Assembly: GCF_003086775.1 (NCBI RefSeq)
Contig: NZ_CP026001.1
Location: 3,438,125 to 3,502,124, forward strand
Origin: Stenotrophomonas sp. ZAC14D1_NAIMI4_1
GTDB lineage: Bacteria > Pseudomonadota > Gammaproteobacteria > Xanthomonadales > Xanthomonadaceae
Direction of reading: 5' to 3'
DNA: 64,000 nucleotides
The notes under the pieces are model-generated. The model saw only the letters and a list, made by a program, of their open reading frames with translations. It ran no database searches and was not told where the DNA came from. Positions 45,130-54,898 of the stretch are shown piece after piece; position 1 is the first letter of the stretch; each line of letters starts with the position of its first letter. The position numbers were made by a program, and so were the translations under genes.

Positions 45130-45873
45130 TCAGATACGCGTGGTGGCCAGGAAGCGCTCGCGGTCCTGCTGGGTGCGCCGCCGGATCTCTTCCAGGGCCT
45201 GGCTCTCGGTCGCTTCCAGCATCGCCTCGAACAGGCGCTGGAAGTGGTAGCGCATCGCGTTGCGCGCGGCCACCGGGTCACGGCTGCGCAGTGCCTCGAA
45301 GATCGCCATGTGCTCGTCGGCACGGCTGGCGCCATCGTCATGGCAGACCCGCGCGTAGACCTCGGCCACGCGCGGCAGGTCGCTGCGCATGCGCCAGATC
45401 TGCTGGATGAAGTACTCCACCACCGGATTGCCGGACAGGCGGGCGATGGTCAGGTGGAAGCGGCGGTCGAAGTCGCCGGCTTCTTCGTCGGTCAGGTCGC
45501 GCCGGCACAGCGCCTGCGCCAGCACCTGCAGTTCGGCGATGCCGGCGTCGTCGATGTTGCTGGCCGCCAGCGCCGCGGCCTCGGCCTCGAACACCGCGCG
45601 GGCGGCGGTCAGGTCGAAGGCGCTGACATCGGGCAGGCCACCGGATGCCTGCGCCGGGCGCGGCTTCACGTACACGCCCGAACCAATGCGGATGGCGATC
45701 CAGCCCTGGGCCTCCAGGGCGATCTCGGCTTCGCGCACGGTCACCCGGCTGACGCCGAAACGTTCGGCCAGCTCACGCTCGCCCGGCAGGCGCGAGCCCG
45801 GCGGAAATTCGCCGTCCTCGATCAGCTTGCGGAGCTTGGCGGCGATGGTCTGGTAGAGGCGGTTGGCGGACAT
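45130..45873 (-). CDS. GntR/FadR-family regulator of the alginate locus
   Basis: A 247-residue regulator with an N-terminal winged helix (LPGERELAERFGVSRVTVREAEIAL) and a C-terminal FCD ligand domain (FDRRFHLTIARLSGN, with the late DEH and RYHF His residues that bind metal or ligand). It lies 102 bp downstream of the TonB receptor on the same strand and faces the lyase operon. Regulators of this type in uronate loci respond to sugar acids such as KDG, so it probably represses the receptor and lyase genes. The effector is inferred. Confidence 0.92.
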   Translation of the reverse strand: MSANRLYQTIAAKLRKLIEDGEFPPGSRLPGERELAERFGVSRVTVREAEIALEAQGWIAIRIGSGVYVKPRPAQASGGLPDVSAFDLTAARAVFEAEAAALAASNIDDAGIAELQVLAQALCRRDLTDEEAGDFDRRFHLTIARLSGNPVVEYFIQQIWRMRSDLPRVAEVYARVCHDDGASRADEHMAIFEALRSRDPVAARNAMRYHFQRLFEAMLEATESQALEEIRRRTQQDRERFLATTRI

Positions 45874-45975
45874 GCGGCTGACCCTTGGCGGTTCCCTCCG
45901 GGCCCGTCCCGGGCCACCGTGCGCGGTGCGGGTCCGGATGGAGCGACGGCGCGACCACTGGCCGCGCCGCCCTGT

Positions 45976-48873
45976 TCAGAACTTGTATCGTACACCGAAA
46001 TACGCACGCCGCCCGTAGGTCACCACTTCACGGAAATTGCCGTAAAGCGGCTGGTACGCCACGCGCGGTTCGTTGGTCAGGTTCATCAGCTCCAGCGACA
46101 GCGACAGCTGCTTGTTGACCTTGTAGCGCATGCGCAGGTCGACGCTGGTGTTGTCGTCGTAGTAGCGGTTCTGCTGCGCGGTGTTGCCGGTGAAGTCCTG
46201 GTGGTAGTGCGAGCGGAACTTGCCGATGGCCTGGATGTTGAAGCGGCCCACGTCCCAGTAGATCGAGCCGGACAGCACGTGCCGCGAGAAACCGCTCAGG
46301 CCGGCCGGCGGGACGATGGCCGGGATGACGGTGCCATCGGCGGCCAGCTGTTCGCCCAACCGTGAGTCCTGGGTGGTGTAGTCGGCATCGGCGTAGTTGT
46401 AGCTGATCTTGAAGCCCAGCCCGTCGAACGGCTTGGGCAGGTACGACAGGCGGTGGGTCGCGCTCAGCTCCAGGCCGGTCAGGGTGCTGTCCTCGTCGGT
46501 GGTCACCTGCTGGCGCACCGGCACGGTCACCGTCTGCCCGTTGATGGTGTAGGTTTCCGGCACCAGCGCCGTGGCGGTGCCGCCGTTGAACTGCTTCCAG
46601 TACACCGCGCCGGCCAGCAGGGTGTCCGGGTTCGGGTACCACTCCAGCGACAGGTCGCCGTTCCAGGACATCAGCGGCTGCGCGGCCGGGTTGCCGCTGG
46701 CGCTGATGTCGTCCAGTGCATCGGCCAGGTCGCCGTAGGTGGCATCGCTGCTGACATTGATGGTGCGGCCGGCACCGAGCGCGGAGATGTCCGGGCGCGA
46801 CATGGCACGGTAGGCACCCACGCGCAGCAGCACGTCCGGGCGCAGTTCGAAGGCCGCGTTCAGGCTGGGCAGCAGCTTGTCATTGCCGGCCTTGAACACC
46901 TGGGTGGTGTAGTTGCCGGTCGGCTGCAGGCGGATCGTGCCATCGCCGTTGTCCTCGATCTGCAGGTCGGTGCGCACGCCTTCCGAACGCACATCGGTCT
47001 TGACCCAGCGCAGGCCGACGTTGCCGGTGACCGGCAGGCCGAACAGGGTGCTGCTGAATTCACCCAGCAGGTACAGCGCGCGCGTCTTCTCGGTGATGTC
47101 GACGTTGTTGGGATCCTGGAAGTCCGGATCGAGGCCGCTGTCGAGGCTGCCACGGAAGGACTGGTACAGGCAGTTGGGATCGAAGTAGGCCCACGAGGAG
47201 ATCGTGTTGCCGCTGGCCGCATCCATGAAATCGTCCTGCGGGAACGGAGCGCGGCAGGCCTGATTGGCGGCGATGATCTTCGCCTTGTCGGCGGCGACGC
47301 GCTGGTCGTAGTCGGTCACCAGGGTGTTGTCGCGCAGGCGGTAGTCGGCCTGGCTGGCGCGCACGCCGCCCTTGATGCGGGTGAAGAAGCCCGACTCGGG
47401 CATGAAGCTGGCATCGAAGCGGCCGGCCTTGATCTTGTGGTCGTTCTCGGTGGCGCTGGAGGTGACGCGGGCCGCACCGGAATACGCATCCCAGTTCTGC
47501 ACGTCGAAGTTGGGCGCCAGGGCCACGCTGGGCACCTCGCCATGCCAGTCCCAGTCGTAGTCGACATAGCCGGTGGTGCCGCTGCTGATGCCCGGCACGA
47601 TGGCATTGTTGATGTCGCGCTGGTTGGCTCGCAGGCGGGTCATCCGCTCGCTGTCCAGGCGGTTGGTATGCGAGTAGGACAGATCGGTGGACAGTTCCCA
47701 GGCCGGGCTCGGGCGCACGATCAGGTTCAGGCCGCCGCCGGTGTATTCCTCGCCACGCCAGTAGCGGTTGGAGGTGGAATCAATCGAAGTGCTGCCATGC
47801 AGGTGGCGGACGATGCCGTCCTCGTCCACCTCGCGCTGGGTGATGCCACGGCGCGCGTTGGACAGGCTGAGGTCGCTGCGGTTTTCGTACCAGTTGCGCT
47901 GGGTGTGCTCGAAGTCGACGTTCACTTCGACCACGTCGTTGGGCCGCCACTGCACCGCGGCAAACTCGCTCTGGCGGTCGTTGCGTTCCTGTTTCAGGCG
48001 GTAGATGCGGCTGCTGGGCACCAGGTAGTACGGTGCGCCATTGGCGATGGCCTGCGCGCCCACTTCGGAACAGTTGGCATTGGCCACGTTCTGGTTGCCG
48101 TCGCAGGCGTACCAGGTGGAACCGCTGGTGATGCTCTCTTCCGGGTCGGTGCCGTCCAGGCGCTGGAAGCCCAGCGAGATGCCCAGCTTCTGGCCGTCGC
48201 CGAACTCGAACTGGTCGATGTAGCTGGCGGTGCCGCGATAGCCGATGCCATCGTCATCACGGTACTTCTTGTCGTACTCGGCCCAGCTGCCGCGCAGGTC
48301 GAACTGCATCGAGCGCTTGCCGTATTCCAGCGGCTTGACCGTTTCCAGGCCGATGGTGCCGGCCACGCCGCCTTCGATGATGTCGGCGCGCTGGGTCTTG
48401 TAGATGGCCACCGTGTTGATCAGTTCGGCCGGGAACATGTTGAAGTTGACCGAGCGGTCGCCGCTGCCGTTGGTGATCTCGCGGCCGTTGAAATTGGTGC
48501 TGCTGAGGAAGGCACCGAGGCCGCGGATGGAAATTTCCGAAGCGCCGGTCTTGTCGCGGGTCGAGGCGGCGCCGGTCAGCGTTTCGATCGCATCGGCCAG
48601 CGACGGCGCCGGCAGGTCGCCGATGTCGTCGGCCGAGAGCACGTCGGCGATGACCGTGTCGTCGCGCTTCTTGTTGATCGAACTCTGCATCGACTCGCGG
48701 ATGCCGGTGACCTGCACCTGGTCCAGCGTGGTGGCGTCCTGCCCGGTGGTGCCGCTGGCCGACTGCGACTGCGCCTGTGCCAGCGGGGCGGCGGCCAGCG
48801 CGGCAAGCAGGGCCACGATCAGGGGCGTGGGGGACAGCGTGATGGTGCGTACAGCTCCGGCAGATTGCCGCAT
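45976..48873 (-). CDS. TonB-dependent receptor, probable alginate-oligomer importer
   Basis: A 965-residue outer-membrane transporter. The signal (TITLSPTPLIVALLAALAAAPLAQA) is followed by a plug with VQVTGIRESMQSSINKKRDDTVIADVLSADDIGDLP, typical of xanthomonad/Caulobacter carbohydrate receptors, and a barrel ending GRRAYFGVRYKF with the terminal Phe. Divergent from PL6/PL17 lyases, so alginate oligomers are the inferred cargo. The ATG at 48873 has GGGAGGAGG upstream; the 23-residue longer form has none. Confidence 0.93.
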   Translation of the reverse strand: MRQSAGAVRTITLSPTPLIVALLAALAAAPLAQAQSQSASGTTGQDATTLDQVQVTGIRESMQSSINKKRDDTVIADVLSADDIGDLPAPSLADAIETLTGAASTRDKTGASEISIRGLGAFLSSTNFNGREITNGSGDRSVNFNMFPAELINTVAIYKTQRADIIEGGVAGTIGLETVKPLEYGKRSMQFDLRGSWAEYDKKYRDDDGIGYRGTASYIDQFEFGDGQKLGISLGFQRLDGTDPEESITSGSTWYACDGNQNVANANCSEVGAQAIANGAPYYLVPSSRIYRLKQERNDRQSEFAAVQWRPNDVVEVNVDFEHTQRNWYENRSDLSLSNARRGITQREVDEDGIVRHLHGSTSIDSTSNRYWRGEEYTGGGLNLIVRPSPAWELSTDLSYSHTNRLDSERMTRLRANQRDINNAIVPGISSGTTGYVDYDWDWHGEVPSVALAPNFDVQNWDAYSGAARVTSSATENDHKIKAGRFDASFMPESGFFTRIKGGVRASQADYRLRDNTLVTDYDQRVAADKAKIIAANQACRAPFPQDDFMDAASGNTISSWAYFDPNCLYQSFRGSLDSGLDPDFQDPNNVDITEKTRALYLLGEFSSTLFGLPVTGNVGLRWVKTDVRSEGVRTDLQIEDNGDGTIRLQPTGNYTTQVFKAGNDKLLPSLNAAFELRPDVLLRVGAYRAMSRPDISALGAGRTINVSSDATYGDLADALDDISASGNPAAQPLMSWNGDLSLEWYPNPDTLLAGAVYWKQFNGGTATALVPETYTINGQTVTVPVRQQVTTDEDSTLTGLELSATHRLSYLPKPFDGLGFKISYNYADADYTTQDSRLGEQLAADGTVIPAIVPPAGLSGFSRHVLSGSIYWDVGRFNIQAIGKFRSHYHQDFTGNTAQQNRYYDDNTSVDLRMRYKVNKQLSLSLELMNLTNEPRVAYQPLYGNFREVVTYGRRAYFGVRYKF

Positions 48874-48984
48874 GGTTTCCTCCTCCCAAAGGATCGCCTG
48901 GACGGCAGGCGTGGGACGCAGCTTCGACACGCTGACATGCAAATGTCAACCAACTGGACTGGATTTTTCTTAATACCTTTGTTT

Positions 48985-49069
48985 CATACCACTTGGTCGT
49001 CATTAAATGTGCTGATGCAGCATGACTTTGCGCGAAAGCTGGCTTACAACAGACCCCGCAAGTGGTATG
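48985..49069. promoter_or_regulatory. Candidate operator pair in the TonB receptor/PL6 divergent gap
   Basis: The 11-mer CATACCACTTG (48985-48995) recurs as its exact reverse complement CAAGTGGTATG (49059-49069). The centres are 74 bp apart, about seven helical turns. The first copy extends to ACCACTTGGT. The whole gap (48874-49114) is AT-rich and contains no gene. The sites suit the GntR regulator binding both divergent promoters, perhaps with looping. Confidence 0.6.
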
Positions 49070-49114
49070 CACACTCACCCGTAACGACGGCCCGGCCGTC
49101 CCTGGAAGGACTTC

Positions 49115-50554
49115 ATGCGCACCGAATCGACTTCGTACCGCCCGTCCAACCGGCTATCCGGATCTTTGTTCGTAACTGGTCTGGCACTTTGCCTGACCAC
49201 TTCCACAGCACAGGCCGCCAGCTGGCTGGTCCACGATGCGACCGAGTTCAGTACCGCCGCGGCCGCGCTGCAGCCCGGCGACGAAATCGTGCTGGCCGAC
49301 GGCACCTGGACTGACACCCGCCTGCTGTTGAAAGGCCAGGGCACGGCCGCCGCGCCGATCACCCTGCGTGCGCAGACGCCAGGCAAGGTGATCCTCAGCG
49401 GGCGCTCGGACCTGCGCCTGGCGGGCAGCTACCTGCAGGTCTCCAACCTGGTGTTCCGCGATGGCTACACGCCCGGCGATGCCGTGGTCGCGTTCCGCGA
49501 ATCGAGCAAGGCCGTGGCCAGCCACAGCCGGGTGACCGGCCTGGTCATCGACGACTACACCAACCCCGATGGCAGCGACCAGGACTACTGGGTGTCGCTG
49601 TATGGCAGCCACAACCGGCTGGACCACAGCCAGCTGCGCGGCAAGACCAACGCCGGCCCCACCGTGGTGGTGGTGCGCGATGCCGCCCAGGGCCTGGACA
49701 ACCAGCACCGCATCGACCACAACTGGTTCGGTCCGCGCCCGCTGCTGGGCGTCAACGGCGGCGAGACGATCCGCGTCGGCACCAGCGATACCTCGCTGAG
49801 CGATTCCAACAGCACCGTGGAAAACAACTGGTTCGAGGGCTGCGACGGCGAGACCGAGATTGTCTCCAACAAGTCCGGCGGCAACACCTACCGCGGCAAT
49901 GTCTTCTACCGCTCGGCCGGGGCGCTGACCCTGCGCCACGGCAACGGCAACCGGGTGCTCGACAACGTCTTCCTCGGCGATGACAAGGCCGGCACCGGCG
50001 GCGTGCGCATCATCAATGCCGACCAGACCGTCAGCAACAACTACTTCGAGCGCCTGGCCGGTTCCAGCAACCGCTCGGCGCTGGCGGTGATGGATGCACA
50101 GGCCAGCCCGCCGCTGTCCGGCTATGCGCCGGTGGTCAACGCGACCATCAGCCGCAACACCTTCGTGGACGTGGCGAAGATCAGCTTCGGCGTCGGCCAT
50201 GACACGGCCAAGGGCATCGACGTGGCCGCCAGCAACAGCCGCTTCAGCGCCAACCTGATCGTCAACCGCACGAGCAAGAACCCGCCCAACGCCGCCAGTT
50301 CGCTGGCCGGCATCGCCTTCAGCGGCAACGTGCAGTCGCCGCAGGCCAGCACGGTATTTCCCAGCGGCGTCGAAAGCCGCAGCGTGACCCTGCAGCAGGC
50401 CGCCAGCGGCCTGTGGACGCCCACCCCTGCCCTGCCCGCCACCGGCGCCGACCCGGCGCTGGCGATGACCGCACGCGAGGCCACGGGGGTGGACTGGTAT
50501 CCCAAGGTGGGCGAGGTTGCCCTGTCCCGCACCAGCACCGGAGTTGATCGATGA
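49115..50554 (+). CDS. PL6-family alginate lyase
   Basis: An exported 479-residue parallel beta-helix lyase. After a long signal region (SLFVTGLALCLTTSTAQA) the PL6 core shows NGGETIRVGTSD, ENNWFEGCDGETEIVSNKS and LTLRHGNGN. K253 and R274 fall 21 residues apart, the same spacing as the catalytic Lys250/Arg271 of chondroitinase B. It cleaves alginate chains by beta-elimination, giving oligomers for PL17. The ATG at 49115 has AAGGA upstream. The stop overlaps the PL17 start (ATGA). Confidence 0.93.
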   Translation: MRTESTSYRPSNRLSGSLFVTGLALCLTTSTAQAASWLVHDATEFSTAAAALQPGDEIVLADGTWTDTRLLLKGQGTAAAPITLRAQTPGKVILSGRSDLRLAGSYLQVSNLVFRDGYTPGDAVVAFRESSKAVASHSRVTGLVIDDYTNPDGSDQDYWVSLYGSHNRLDHSQLRGKTNAGPTVVVVRDAAQGLDNQHRIDHNWFGPRPLLGVNGGETIRVGTSDTSLSDSNSTVENNWFEGCDGETEIVSNKSGGNTYRGNVFYRSAGALTLRHGNGNRVLDNVFLGDDKAGTGGVRIINADQTVSNNYFERLAGSSNRSALAVMDAQASPPLSGYAPVVNATISRNTFVDVAKISFGVGHDTAKGIDVAASNSRFSANLIVNRTSKNPPNAASSLAGIAFSGNVQSPQASTVFPSGVESRSVTLQQAASGLWTPTPALPATGADPALAMTAREATGVDWYPKVGEVALSRTSTGVDR

Positions 50555-52779
50555 GGTTGCAGCCGCTGTTCGTTTCCCTGGCCCTGGCCGTCCCCTTTGC
50601 CCTGCTGCCGGCCGCGCCGTTGCTGGCGGCCCCGGCCGCTGCCGCGCGCCAGGCCGACACCGCGCCCGTGCTGGTGACCGCCGCGCAGTGGCAGCAGATG
50701 GCCAGCGAAGGCAGCCGCTACCCGTGGTTCGCCAAGGAGCAGGCACGCACCGAAGCATCGCTGAAGAAGATGATGAAGGCCGGCATCGACGTGCCGGTGC
50801 CCAAGGACAAGGGCGGCGGCCGTACCCATGAACAGCACAAGCGCAACTACCAGGCACTGCTGGCCGCCGGCACGCTGTACCGGCTGACCGGTGACAAGGC
50901 CTATGTGGCGTACTCGCGCGACATGCTGCTGCAGTACGCCCAGCTGTACCCGACGCTGGGCCCGCACCCGGAAGGCCGCGGGCAGATTCCCGGCCGCGTG
51001 TTCTGGCAGGTGCTCAACGATTCGGTGTGGCTGGTCAATGCCATCCAGGGCTATGACGCGGTGCGCGACGCGCTGTCCGCGCAGGACCGGCAGACGATCG
51101 AATCGAAACTGTTCCGGCCGATGGCCGAGTTCCTGGTCAGCGAGCCGAAGAACTACGACCAGATCCACAACCACGCCACCTGGGCGGTGGCCGCCACCGG
51201 CATGACCGGCTATGTGCTGCGTGACCAGGAGCTGGTGGAGAAGTCGCTGCGCGGCAGCCAGAAGGACGACCAGTTCGGCTTCCTGCGGCAGATCGACCTG
51301 CTGTTCTCGCCCGATGGTTACTACGAGGAAGGCCCGTACTACCAGCGCTACGCACTGGCGCCGTTCCTGCTGTTCGCCAACGCCATCGAACGCAATGAGC
51401 CGCAGCGGAAGATCTTCGCGCGCCGCGACGGCGTGCTGCTGAAGGCCGTGGATGTACTGGTGCAGACCAGCTACGACGGCCTGTTCTTCCCCATCAACGA
51501 TGCGATCCTGGACAAGGGCATCGACACCGAGGAACTGGTGGCGGGCATCGGCATCGCCTATGCGCGTACTGGCGATGACCGCCTGCTGTCGGTGGCCCAG
51601 CAGCAGAAACGCCTGCTGCTCTCGCCCGAAGGCCTGCAGGTGGCGCAGGCGCTGGCGGCCAACAAGGCCAAGCCCTTCGACTACCGGCCGATGCTGCTGC
51701 GCGATGGCCCCGACGGAGACCGCGGTGGCCTGGCGATCCTGCGCATGAACGGCGAGGACGGCCAGGCGCTGGTGCAGAAGGACACCATGCAGGGCATGGG
51801 CCACGGCCACTTCGACAAGCTCAACTGGCTGTTTTACGACAACGGCAAGGCGGTGGTGACCGACTACGGCGCGGCGCGCTTCCTCAACGTGGAAGCCAAG
51901 CGCGGCGGCATCTACCTGGCCGAGAACCGCAGCTGGGCCAAGCAGACCGTGGCCCACAACACGCTGGTGGTGGACGAGCAGAGCCACTTCAAGGGTGACT
52001 GGAAGCGCGGCGAGGAACATGCACCGCAGGTGCGCTTCTTCCAGGCCGATGCCGATACCCAGATCGCCTCGGCGACCATGCGCGATGCCTACCCCGGCGT
52101 GGTGTTCACCCGCACCCAGGCGCTGCTGCGCCATCCCGAACTGGGCCTGCCGGTGGTGCTGGACCTGCTGCAGGTACACGGCGACAAGGCCGCGCGCTAC
52201 GACCTGCCGCTGCATTTCAACGGCCACATCGTGACCACCGGTTTCGAGGCCGAACACTTCACCAGCCAGCGCCCGGTGCTGGGCAAGGACAACGGCTACC
52301 AGCACCTGTGGCTGGACGCACGCAGCAAGCCCGGCAGCGAGCCGCGCACGCTGGCCTGGCTGCTGGACGGCCGCTTCTACACCTACCGCTTCGGCAGCAG
52401 CGCACCCGCGCAGGCGCTGCTGGTGGAAAGCGGTGCTAACGATCCCGAATTCAACCTGCGCCGCGAGCCGGCCCTGCTGCAGCGCGTGGAGGGCCAGAAG
52501 GACGTGACCTTCTTCAGCGTGCTGGAGCCGCATGGCGAGTACAACGGCACCGCCGAGTACGTGCACGGCGCCGACAGCCGCATCAAGGACATCGTGCGCA
52601 CCCGCGGCAGCGATGCCGAGGTGATCGAGCTGCGCCTGGCCAGTGGCGCCCGCATCGCCCTGGGCGTGGCCGATGACAGCAACGCCAAGGGCGAGCACAG
52701 CGTGACCGTCGATGGCCATGCCTACCGCTGGAGCGGCAGCCACGCGCGCATGGACCGCAGCAAGGGTGACGTGCGATGA
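50551..52779 (+). CDS. PL17-family exolytic oligoalginate lyase
   Basis: A 742-residue lyase that releases unsaturated uronate monomers from alginate oligomers. It has an N-terminal signal (LFVSLALAVPFALLPAAPLLA), an alpha/alpha barrel and a C-terminal heparinase II/III-like beta-sheet domain. Active-site candidates align by spacing with Alg17c: N207/H208 in HNHATW, Y264 in EEGPYYQRY and His418/420 in MGHGHFD. S. maltophilia has a studied PL17 exolyase (Smlt2602), and this looks like its counterpart. Coupled by ATGA on both sides. Confidence 0.95.
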   Translation: MRLQPLFVSLALAVPFALLPAAPLLAAPAAAARQADTAPVLVTAAQWQQMASEGSRYPWFAKEQARTEASLKKMMKAGIDVPVPKDKGGGRTHEQHKRNYQALLAAGTLYRLTGDKAYVAYSRDMLLQYAQLYPTLGPHPEGRGQIPGRVFWQVLNDSVWLVNAIQGYDAVRDALSAQDRQTIESKLFRPMAEFLVSEPKNYDQIHNHATWAVAATGMTGYVLRDQELVEKSLRGSQKDDQFGFLRQIDLLFSPDGYYEEGPYYQRYALAPFLLFANAIERNEPQRKIFARRDGVLLKAVDVLVQTSYDGLFFPINDAILDKGIDTEELVAGIGIAYARTGDDRLLSVAQQQKRLLLSPEGLQVAQALAANKAKPFDYRPMLLRDGPDGDRGGLAILRMNGEDGQALVQKDTMQGMGHGHFDKLNWLFYDNGKAVVTDYGAARFLNVEAKRGGIYLAENRSWAKQTVAHNTLVVDEQSHFKGDWKRGEEHAPQVRFFQADADTQIASATMRDAYPGVVFTRTQALLRHPELGLPVVLDLLQVHGDKAARYDLPLHFNGHIVTTGFEAEHFTSQRPVLGKDNGYQHLWLDARSKPGSEPRTLAWLLDGRFYTYRFGSSAPAQALLVESGANDPEFNLRREPALLQRVEGQKDVTFFSVLEPHGEYNGTAEYVHGADSRIKDIVRTRGSDAEVIELRLASGARIALGVADDSNAKGEHSVTVDGHAYRWSGSHARMDRSKGDVR

Positions 52780-54080
52780 ACGGCCCTTCGGCGGTGTCCA
52801 GCCTGCGCAAGGTGCCGGTGCGTTCGGCGGTGCGCTGGCTGATCGTCGGCCTGATCGCCGTGGCCACGGTCATCAACTACATCGACCGCAATGCACTGGC
52901 GGTGATGTGGCCGGAAATCGCCAAGGAAGTGGGCGCGACCAAGGATGACTACGCGCTGCTGGTGACGGTGTTCATGCTGTTCTACGCCGCCGGCCAGTTC
53001 CTGTTCGGCCGCCTGTTCGACATGATCGGCACGCGCCTGGGCTTTGCCCTGTCGATCAGCGTGTGGTCGATCTCCATCGCCCTGCATTCGATCACCCATT
53101 CGATGCTGTCCTTCAGCCTGGTGCGGGCAATGCTCGGCATCAGCGAAGCCGGGGCGTGGCCGGGCGCGGTGAAGGCGAACGCCGAGTGGTTCCCGGCGCG
53201 CGAACGCGCACTGGCGCAGGGCGTGTTCAACGCCGGTGCGTCGATCGGCGCGATCGTCTCCGCACCGGCCATCGCCGGCCTTTACCTGTGGCTGGGCTGG
53301 CGCGGCACCTTCGTGCTGGTCGGTGCCATCGGCTTCCTGTGGCTGCTGCCGTGGCTGTTCGTCTACCGCGCCGGCCCGGACAAGCACCCTTGGGTGAGCG
53401 ATGCCGAGCGCCGCTTGATCATGGAAGACCAGGCCGGGCAGCGCGACGCCACCGCACCGAAGGTGAGCGTGCGTTCGCTGCTGGCCCACCGGCAGAGCTG
53501 GGGCATGCTCGCCTGCCGCTTCCTGCTGGACCCGATCTGGTGGCTGTTCGTGTCCTGGCTGCCGATCTACCTGGCCGAGACCTTTGGCTTCGACATCAAG
53601 CAGATCGGCCTGTTCGCCTGGGTGCCGTTCGTGGGCGCGATGCTGGGCAGCCTCAGCGGCGGCTGGCTGTCCGGGCGCCTGATCCGTGCCGGGCAGAGCG
53701 TGGACCGCGCGCGCAAGCTGTCCATCACCCTGGGCTGCGTGATCATGGCCCCTGCCCTGCTGGGCGCGGTGCTGGCCAACCAGCCGTTGTTTGCCGTGCT
53801 GGCGATTGCCGCCGTGCTGTTCGGCTTCCAGGTGGCCATCGGCAACATCCAGACGCTGCCGGGCGACCTGTTCGACGGCCGTTCGGTCGGCACGCTGGCC
53901 GGCCTGGGCGGCCTGGCTGCGGTGGCCGGCACGCTGATCACCACCTGGCTGGTGCCGGTGCTGACCCGCCATTCCTACGCCCCGATCTTCATCCTCGTCG
54001 CCGCACTGGTGCCGCTGTCGCTGGCCGCGCTGTGGTGGTGGACCGGCCCCATCCACAAGCTCGACCGCCGTGGCGGCTGA
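52776..54080 (+). CDS. Hexuronate-type MFS transporter
   Basis: A 434-residue inner-membrane carrier of the anion:cation symporter (ExuT-like) group, with 12 predicted helices. Signatures are NYIDRNALAVMWPEI, the loop-2 GRLFDMIGTRLGF, and RAMLGISEAGAWPGAVKANAEWFP. Its position between PL17 and the reductase suggests import of the unsaturated uronate or DEH into the cytoplasm. Start overlaps the PL17 stop. Confidence 0.94.
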   Translation: MNGPSAVSSLRKVPVRSAVRWLIVGLIAVATVINYIDRNALAVMWPEIAKEVGATKDDYALLVTVFMLFYAAGQFLFGRLFDMIGTRLGFALSISVWSISIALHSITHSMLSFSLVRAMLGISEAGAWPGAVKANAEWFPARERALAQGVFNAGASIGAIVSAPAIAGLYLWLGWRGTFVLVGAIGFLWLLPWLFVYRAGPDKHPWVSDAERRLIMEDQAGQRDATAPKVSVRSLLAHRQSWGMLACRFLLDPIWWLFVSWLPIYLAETFGFDIKQIGLFAWVPFVGAMLGSLSGGWLSGRLIRAGQSVDRARKLSITLGCVIMAPALLGAVLANQPLFAVLAIAAVLFGFQVAIGNIQTLPGDLFDGRSVGTLAGLGGLAAVAGTLITTWLVPVLTRHSYAPIFILVAALVPLSLAALWWWTGPIHKLDRRGG

Positions 54081-54126
54081 GACTGTTTTCCCCCTTCATT
54101 CCCCCGCAAACCAAGGAGTTTCCCGC

Positions 54127-54879
54127 ATGTCGTTCCAGGACAAGGTGGCCATCGTCACCGGTGGTGGCCGTGATATCGGCCGTGCCGTCTCGATCAAGCT
54201 GGCCGCGGCCGGCGCACGCGTCTGCATCAACTACGCCAACGATGAAGCCAGCGCCAACGAGACACTGGCGCAGATCCAGGCCGCCGGTGGCCAGGCCATC
54301 GTGCACCGCGCCGACGTGACCGATGCTGCCGCCGTAGCTGGCCTCGTCGCTGCCACCCAAGCCGCCTTCGGCGAGCGCATCGACCTGCTGGTGAACGTGG
54401 CCGGCGGCATGGTGCAGCGCCGTCCGCTGGCCGAGATCGACCCCGCGTTCTTCCACACGGTGATGGACCTCAACCTGACGTCCACCTACCTGACCACCCA
54501 TGCGGTCGTGCCGCACATGGGCGAAGGCGCAGCCATCGTCAATTTCGCATCGCAGGCCGGCCGCGATGGCGGTGGCCCGGGCGCGTCGATCTACGCCACC
54601 GCCAAGGCCGCCGTGATGACCTTCACCCGCGCCATGGCCAAGGAACTGGGGCCGAAGGGCATCCGCGTGAATGCGCTGTGCTGCGGCATGATCGCCACCC
54701 GCTTCCATGATGAATTCACCAAGCCGGAAGTGCGCACCGCGGTGGCCGGCAACACCCCGCTGCGCCGCCAGGGCGTGCCGGACGAAGCGGCCGATGCCGC
54801 GGTGTTCCTGGCCTCCGACGCAGCGGCATTCATCACCGGTGCGAACCTGGACGTCAACGGCGGCACCTACTTCTCCTGA
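54127..54879 (+). CDS. SDR-family reductase, probable DEH reductase
   Basis: A 250-residue NAD(P)H-dependent oxidoreductase. The cofactor motif TGGGRDIG, NVAG, the catalytic Ser (NFASQAGRDGGG) and an intact YATAK site are all present. In alginate catabolism, SDRs of this kind reduce 4-deoxy-L-erythro-5-hexoseulose uronate to KDG, which enters the Entner-Doudoroff route. KDG kinase and aldolase are not in the window. The ATG at 54127 has AAGGAG 9 nt upstream. Confidence 0.92.
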   Translation: MSFQDKVAIVTGGGRDIGRAVSIKLAAAGARVCINYANDEASANETLAQIQAAGGQAIVHRADVTDAAAVAGLVAATQAAFGERIDLLVNVAGGMVQRRPLAEIDPAFFHTVMDLNLTSTYLTTHAVVPHMGEGAAIVNFASQAGRDGGGPGASIYATAKAAVMTFTRAMAKELGPKGIRVNALCCGMIATRFHDEFTKPEVRTAVAGNTPLRRQGVPDEAADAAVFLASDAAAFITGANLDVNGGTYFS

Positions 54880-54898
54880 CCTGAGCGGACACCTGCCC

